Assembly: GCA_944989445.1 (NCBI GenBank)
Contig: CALYLW010000329.1
Location: forward strand, 1-64,000
Direction: 5' to 3'
DNA from: Ampullaceana balthica
Taxonomy: Eukaryota > Mollusca > Gastropoda > Lymnaeidae
Length of the DNA stretch: 64,000 nt
Shown here: positions 58,176-64,000 of the stretch, in pieces
Layout of the letters: each line of letters begins with the position of its first letter
How positions within the stretch are numbered: the first letter of the stretch is position 1
Notes under the pieces: model-generated
The model's database searches: none
Told to the model about the DNA's origin: nothing
The model's input: the letters and a program-made list of their open reading frames with translations, nothing else
Made by a program: the position numbers and the translations under genes

Positions 58176-59431
58176 TAGTCTGGTCTATTTGTTAGGAATA
58201 AATCTAGTGTTTTATTTTTCCTTGTTGCTGTTTTTACTATCTGTTCTAGGTTTATGTTGTTTATAGTGTCTAAAAAGTGTTCATTAATTTCTTTGTTAGT
58301 TTGATGGTTATCAATTGTATAATTTTTCCAATTTATATCTGGAAGATTAAAGTCCCCCATAATCCATAGAACTGCATTTTTATTATTCTCTTTTATGAAA
58401 GTTAATTGACTATAAAGATTGTTCATGTATTCTAGGTTTGTATTCGGAGGTCTATATATACTGCCTACAATAAGTGGGGATGAGTTTGGTGTAATTATTT
58501 TACAATAAATAGACTCTATATTAAAATTTGGCTGTGTAGTAATTTCTTCAGCTATGATATTTGATTTAATTGCAAGAAGCACTCCTCCATAATTATCTGG
58601 TCTGTCTTTCCTAAAAATATTATAATTGGTGTTTAAAATCTCAGAGTTATATATGTTGGGGTTCAACCAAGTTTCAGAACCAGCAATTATGTCTGGTTCT
58701 TCTGTTTCTATAAGTAGTTCTAAATCTGAAATTTTATTTTTTATGCTTTGGAAATTAACTATTAGTGTTTTGAGAATGTTTTGATTATTATTATTATTAG
58801 ATTTTTTATGGGTAATTTTATGGGTTTGTGTGGTAGGTTTCATTTTATCTAGTGGTTTATTTATAAAAGGATTAGCCAAAACACTGTAAGAGTTTGTGGT
58901 GATCAGGTCCTTATAGTTAAATAAATCTGAACTGATTTGGGGCAACCCACAATGTATGCAGTGCCAAGATGCATATTTATTTCTTAGGCCTATTGCTATG
59001 TGCTTTGGTGTGTTCATATGCAGGCATGCTATGTGGTACCATTCATTGCAGGTGTCACACTGAATGGTTCCTTGTTTGCTAGTGCATGCCTTAATACAAA
59101 TTTGACATTTAGATGATACTGGGCCTGGGTTAAGTTCTATGTCGCCTGAGAGGAGCAAAATTAAGATTAAGTGATTTTGCCTATATCTACATATTTTATG
59201 TTTCCATTGTTTGAAGGAGATTTCCTTTATTGTGCTTAAGATAGAGGTGTAGTCAGTGTGCTTTGTGTTGTGGTGGTTTATAATTATTGATATATTACTC
59301 TGATTTTTAGGATGTTTGTTGGTTGAGTTTATTCCAGTACCGATAGCCGCTAGTGTTCCCTCTAAGGCTCGATGGTCCGTGTGCAAAGTTAAAGAAAAAA
59401 ATATAAAAAAATCACTTGTGCAAAGTTGCAC
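58175..59431 (-). pseudogene. LINE ORF, 5' part: 2A, PHD finger and endonuclease
   Basis: An open frame of 418 codons, of which the first ~33 derive from adjacent hAT-like DNA. Residues 92-104 read LLLSGDIELNPGP, matching the 2A consensus DxExNPGP. Next comes a C4HC3-like finger: C109/C112, C125/C128, H133/C136, C158/C161 with W157 before the last pair. From about residue 220 an exonuclease-endonuclease-phosphatase fold is visible: N226, E253 in GSETWL, Y326 in YRPP, D360 and N362 in GDFNLPD. Known LINE endonucleases nick target DNA to prime reverse transcription. The frame stops at 58178 just before the SDH block, which continues in another frame. Confidence 0.9.
59120..59158 (-). other. 2A ribosome-skipping motif
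   Basis: This encodes LLLSGDIELNPGP. The invariant D-x-E-x-N-P-G-P is intact, so co-translational separation between the last G and P is predicted. It would release a short N-terminal peptide from the PHD-endonuclease-RT polyprotein. Confidence 0.85.
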
Positions 59432-59460
59432 AGCATCAATTTCTTGTGCAATGTTTCACT
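59336..59460 (-). repeat. hAT-like end fragment
   Basis: The sequence tagtgttccctctaaggctc resembles the end of a widespread hAT MITE type (CAGTGTTCCCTCTAAGG), and the following gtgtgcaaagt/ttgtgcaatg motifs fit its interior. No opposite end or target duplication is present, so it is a fragment next to the LINE's 5' end. Confidence 0.4.
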
Positions 59461-59639
59461 AAATTTGATGAGCGGTAATTCTAAACTGCTAAGCCGCGTC
59501 GGTCAGATATTTGAAATGAAGTCTTTTACAGGCGTTTATATCGTTGACATGGCTCTTAGACATTATGTGAGGTCATCCATCGATTTTAAATTTGGTCTCC
59601 AAAATAGCTATATTTTTAAACTTTGCATATCAATATACA

Positions 59640-59715
59640 TAATTCCCGTTGTCTGTATGTATGTATGGATATAATGCTGTTAGGTGGCGCTGCGATCGAT
59701 TTTGTTTTCTCTTGA
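59640..59715 (+). repeat. Fragment of the 17695-type dispersed repeat
   Basis: Contains cccgttgtctgtatg and taggtggcgctgcgatcgat, as at 17695 and 18096. Confidence 0.85.
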
Positions 59716-59952
59716 TGGGTTTTTTTTGGGGCTTACCCATTAAATTCCCTTTCGCCCTTATTATTAAAGTTTGAGGTTATATTTTAATACACGGCGTGCA
59801 TCGGAAGGCGCGCAAAAAGGTGTGCAAAATAATTATAAATTAAAGACACGCTGTAAAAAAAATTATATGACGACATTGTTTTAGCTTATATTTTAATTTT
59901 TGAAAAGGGAAGGATGTAATTTTAAAAATACGTAAAAAACCAAGTTTTTGAC

Positions 59953-60412
59953 TATAAATCCTTTATGTAAGAAAAGTAACTAAAAGAATGTTCATTATAA
60001 TACGCAGCGCAAGACCATCCAAAAATACAAAATTGTAGTTGTGTCGTAAAACATGTTTAATATTATGCGCACCGATCAGGAATATGTTTATAAAAAGTGT
60101 TGTCAATAAACTACGCACCTTATTGCGCGACAGAAAGGTTGTTCAATATAATGCGCACCCTTACACTCTATCACAAAAAATAACATGATACATAGGAATA
60201 AATAAAATAATCTATAAAATCAATAATTCAATTACGGTACATGTGATCGATCTGAAATTTTGATACATTGTTTTTATCATCGTTACAAAACTGCCTGCAA
60301 AATTTCAGCTCGCTAGCTTGCGAGGAAGTTGGTTAAAAATTGATCAAAAGTTTTGGCGACAAGGGTGCAAGGGTGTAAGCAAGCAGAAACCACGAGTTAA
60401 TATAAAGGATTT
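59953..60412 (+). mobile_element. Short-TIR non-autonomous element, copy d
   Basis: Bounded by tataaatcctttatgtaag and gagttaatataaaggattta. Colinear with the inverted copy at 43700-44168. The internal repeats cattataatacgcagcgc and tattatgcgcaccgatca show a cluster of gcgca motifs with about 60-bp spacing. No ORF. Confidence 0.8.
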
Positions 60413-60424
60413 AAAAATAGGATT

Positions 60425-60632
60425 TGAGGATTTATAATTATGAAATACATTGTGTACATTTCAGCAAGTTTAATATTTCGTATTTATCAAACAAAGGATA
60501 AGTTACTTATGTTATTTATTCCCGTTGTCTGTATGGATGAAGTGCTGTTAGGTGGTGCTGCGATCGATTTTGTTTTATAGTGCTGTTTGAACCAAAAAAG
60601 ATTCCGTCATTTTTGGCCGGGTTACCTCTAGT
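60425..60632 (+). repeat. Composite of the 18841-type and 17695-type repeats
   Basis: The sequence tgtgtacatttcagcaagtt and tttcgtatttatcaaac (18841-type) are followed directly by cccgttgtctgtatggatg, gtgctgcgatcgattttgtt and ccgtcatttttg (17695-type). This suggests the two form one element whose parts are separated and tandemly copied at 17695-19200. Confidence 0.8.
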
Positions 60633-60753
60633 AATAAAATAATATGTATTCTAAACTTTGACTTTGACCTCAGAAGGGAACCGTTTCTAAACATCGTCTA
60701 TCAAAATTCTTTTAATTAAGGTTTTCATGTACGGTGATGATGGCTTTTGTCTG

Positions 60754-60800
60754 TGTATATAAAAGAAGCAAGTCTTAATAAACAGCCAGGAGTCACGGAG
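60754..60800 (+). promoter_or_regulatory. TATA-box and AATAAA pair, possibly LTR-derived
   Basis: gtatataaaagaagcaagtc is followed within 20 bp by aataaacagccaggagtcac. A strong TATA box close to a polyadenylation signal is typical of an LTR U3-R segment, but I cannot define LTR ends or a retroelement body. Confidence 0.2.
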
Positions 60801-63236
60801 TTTTCAAGTAGAACTGATTATGCAACGCTTTAATTATTTTTTTTAAAAGTATCATTTGGTTAGAATTATAAGGGAGTACTTTGAAATGCAACTCATTAAA
60901 TTCTCTGTCCCCGTATAAGGTTATCGGGAAATTATTTTTTTTTATTCCTAACTCCCACCCCTCCAAGTAGATCTGACAATAGAATCTCTCCGATGAATTT
61001 CATTAACTTGTAGTTTAACACGCAAGTAAATATATCTGAAATAACCTTACCATAAAAGTGCCACGATTTTAAATAAATTTTCGTTGATGTCTTATTATTG
61101 GGATGGGTGTGAGCCAAAAAGTCCAGAAATATTTTTTTCTAATCATATCTATACTTTTAACCATCCCCACAGCAAACCAGTTAAAATTCGTTTATTTATC
61201 TGGTAAAAAATAATATATATATATACTTATATTAAATTCAACTTTAAGTGGTAGTTCTTGAAGCCTTTTTTAACACCTTGCTCGTGTGTTTTAGATTATA
61301 ATCATCAGCTACGAAATCGTTTTGTTTTGATTTTGTGACTGATAAATGCTCAACACGTGTTTTAAAGCACATTAACTTCATGTAAATACTTGAAAATGTT
61401 CTTTAAAAAAAATATATATTGTAATATCTAATAGAAGAAAAAATGGTCAGGCCGACCCCGGATAGCACATTGAATATTCATCCATAAATCTGTAGGTAAA
61501 CATGAAGGTGGTCAGTTTTCTGTGTCTGTATTATCAATGAAATAATTTAGAATAAAGTTTGGTATTTTTCCTATGAAAGAGTAAAAGATCTGACCAGTTG
61601 CAATTCTGACTTAATTAATTTAATTTTAAAATGACTGTGGGGTATTTTCAACGTAATTTGGCATTTGGTTTTTGTCGAAAATTCTTTGCTGTATTATTTT
61701 TAATACTTTATGTAATTTGCGTAAAGTAATTAAGCAATTCTTAACAAATACTTCATAAAACAAGCAGAAGCTACATTAATCCATTGTGTAACTCTCAATC
61801 TTACATTAAAAATGTTTTTTTTCACTAATATTGATCAAACATTAGCCTAAAATTCAAATTGCCTAATGATCGTTAGGGTTAACACATACAGTCTTTTATT
61901 AACACCATCGACTATCATTTGGTCGAAGTCTTGTACGTCCATCCTCTTACCGGGAAGACAATATTACGACCCACTAATCCATGATCATAAGCGTATAAAC
62001 CATGTGTCCCTTATGTCCACAATATGTAGACGTAATCAGGTCACCGTGACCCACGCTTTGACGTCTCGGCGCTGGGATAGAACCGATGCGTTTTATTACA
62101 GAACATTTCTAATGGCGCCCCAGTACGACATTGCTCTCAGCTGGGGCCTAACTCGAAACCACTGGCGAATTACACCGCATTGGTCAACCAGACTTTGGCA
62201 AAAATATGACATGTTCCTGATGTAATCATCTTATAGCACCCATTCACACACAGACGACAAATAATTGGACACAAATGATATTAGAACTTTTTCTCTGGAA
62301 ACAAATTGCTTGATACTTAAGATATTTGAAACCATTATTGACAGAAAAATCAACAACAACAAGTAAAAACAACAAAAAAAACAACATTAGGGTCCAAGAT
62401 TATTATTGTTATTAGAGTTTACTTTTTATGTTCAATTTATCAAGGGCTAATACTCAAATACACATGGGCTTAACATCGCAGTTGAATAGATGCCGTGGAA
62501 AGAGCTTTCAGAAACATGGGCGTATGAGAAATGCTATTACATTGAACCGCTTAAGCTGAGAACACAAAGCTCTCCATTTGGAAACCATACAATTTACCAC
62601 AGAATGGGAAGCGCACAGTGCTGGCAGAGACGTAAACTCCAGATATCAGATTGTTTTTAAGAGAGGAGCCTTTCTTTGTTTCTGTCATTTGTTTACGCCG
62701 CTATCTGATCTTTTCGGGTGAAATGTCAAGGTCGTGAGATATTATAAAATATCACAGTTGAAAACTTTATAATTTTAAATTAAAACTGTCACAGTTTAAA
62801 GTTTTTCATCTGAGTATTGCCAATATTTTGTTGTTGTTTTAAAAAATTGCTTGTGGTGTCACTCTACATCTTTTCTTTCCTTGCCATTATGATATTCTTA
62901 TACAAATCTCGCCCGTTATTTTGTTTACTAAATATGGTTGATTCAACTATACTCTTCAAATTAAACATATATGCAGAGACATTTTTAAAGTACTAGTATT
63001 AGAAGATCGTGCTGTCATTTGTATGATTATATTCTGGAAATACTCTATACATGATCTATCTAAAAGGAAAAACACGGCAAGGTTTGAAGACGTCACCTTT
63101 GAATGAGCCCATTTATTTTAGAAAGTCTATGAACCAGAATCAGACGAAATGTTTCATGTCTAGCTTGGTGTGTGTTTTAATGATATCATGGCATCATTGC
63201 ATTTACATGTCTGGAGTTAGCGCCTTGAGACATGGA
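60801..63236. other. Unique AT-rich sequence, no supported gene
   Basis: A 119-codon plus-strand frame at 61866-62225 lies in slightly GC-richer DNA but has no recognisable domain. Short (TA)n runs occur at 61213-61224. Nothing else identified. Confidence 0.45.
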
Positions 63237-63360
63237 AAAGAGAGAGAGAGAGAGAGAAATGGAGACAGGCGGGGGTGAGGGAGTGATTGAGTGTGTGAGA
63301 GAGAGAGAGAGAGAGAGAGATGCAGACAGACAGAGAAAGAAAGAGAGATAAAGACAGATA
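63237..63360. repeat. (GA)n microsatellite region
   Basis: Two (GA)n runs (about 63239-63257 and 63298-63320) followed by gacagacagagaaagaaaga-type degenerate repeats. Confidence 0.95.
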
Positions 63361-64000
63361 CAGAGATGGGTTGCATCAGCGTTTGATTATCAGAAGGTGT
63401 ATTGGGTTAATTTTAACATTATTAAAGAAGAACTTGTTTTTTTTTAATAGCACGTTGCGGAAAAACGCCTTCTTTAAAGGATAATGTAATTGTTTAATTA
63501 AAAACACAAGTTTTAATGTACATGAATTTAAGACAGTTAAATATACCTAGATGAAAAGATATACCTTTCAACGTCTAATTATATAAACAAAGATGGACAA
63601 ATATAAAATAAACTGCTACAGACTTAAATGTTATAAAATTATGTGGAAAGTATTGTGAATGTACAAAGGTCGAAATGACAAATTATTAATTAAAATTTGA
63701 TTTATTTTACACAAATTTAAAAGAGGCTAAATTTTGAGTACCACTGCAAAAAGACAATTGAGTTTATACCGTGATCCTGACGGAAAGATTTTTGTTTCAT
63801 GCTCAAATCTAACTCAGTTAAAAGATGTGTTGGTTAAAAATTATAACCATGCTAAATACATAAATTATCTCTATGTTAAAGGTTTTCTTTAGAGCAGTGG
63901 TAACCATTTGTTCAATATTTCAAGGATGTTCACAGAGGTTACCGGATAACTCTTTTCTTATTGCACCGATTTAAAATTAGGCATGTCTTCGACGACCAAT
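63361..64000. other. Unique AT-rich sequence to window end
   Basis: Nothing recognised. The sequence agcagtggtaaccatttg near 63894 resembles a hAT end, but the partner would lie outside the window. Confidence 0.4.

Larger units (their letters stand above)
55921..59335 (-). mobile_element. CR1/L2-like LINE with 2A, PHD, endonuclease and RT (inactive)
   Basis: A 3.4-kb non-LTR retrotransposon copy on the minus strand. From 5' to 3' it encodes a 2A ribosome-skipping motif, a PHD-type zinc finger, an AP-type endonuclease and a reverse transcriptase with FADD active site. A short 3' UTR and a tail of agataagataagataa (55921-55936) follow. Five single-base frameshifts break the reading frame. The 5' boundary near 59335 abuts hAT-like sequence and lacks an ATG, so the copy is probably 5' truncated or interrupted. 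Domain order is that of APE-type LINEs; 2A motifs are known from CR1, L2, Rex1 and Crack clades. The exact clade is not determined. Confidence 0.92.

Noticed and set aside
61866..62225. A 119-codon plus-strand open frame
   Set aside because: No domain recognised and no supporting context; left as unassigned.
63885..63925. Another hAT MITE beginning at cagtggtaacc
   Set aside because: Only one end is visible before the window stops; no target duplication can be checked.

Overview
This window looks like non-coding, repeat-saturated nuclear DNA from an animal, most likely a lophotrochozoan and probably a mollusc. That placement is inference. It rests on the AT-rich composition, tRNA-derived SINEs, many short hAT-type elements with 8-bp target duplications, and CR1/L2-like non-LTR retrotransposons including one with a 2A peptide and a PHD finger. 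I find no convincing host protein-coding gene, rRNA or functional tRNA. The only open frames with recognisable protein families belong to retrotransposons. The long frames elsewhere are translations of tandem repeats.

The dominant feature is tandem repetition. About twenty different minisatellites, with units of 12 to 113 bp and mostly no obvious relation to each other, cover roughly 20 kb (about 30 percent). The largest are a 34-bp array (411-3290), a 36-bp array (4170-5035), an 18-bp array of about 235 copies (36745-41000), a 78-bp array of 35 near-identical copies (46130-48868) and a 31-bp array (53078-54812).

Between the arrays lie transposons. Seven hAT-type elements have intact 8-bp target duplications (starts 16727, 21275, 22442, 22898, 26612, 28279, 42066); six fall between 16.7 and 28.4 kb. 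The one at 26612-27878 split a 54-bp minisatellite and has a triplicated right end. A family of about 415-490 bp with short terminal inverted repeats has four copies (7343, 43700, 44678, 59953). A foldback family has copies near 6745, 8117 and 51235. Two SINEs are at 14690 and 20830. Three 3' fragments of an L2/CR1-like LINE with a (TAA)n tail lie at 3361, 21124 and 24508.

The most complete mobile gene is a LINE on the minus strand (55921-59335). It encodes, in order, a 2A ribosome-skipping motif, a PHD-type zinc finger, an AP endonuclease and a reverse transcriptase, and is broken by five single-base frameshifts. Remaining stretches are AT-rich unique sequence in which I recognise nothing. 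A subtelomeric or other recombination-prone chromosomal setting would explain the minisatellite density, but the sequence alone does not prove it.
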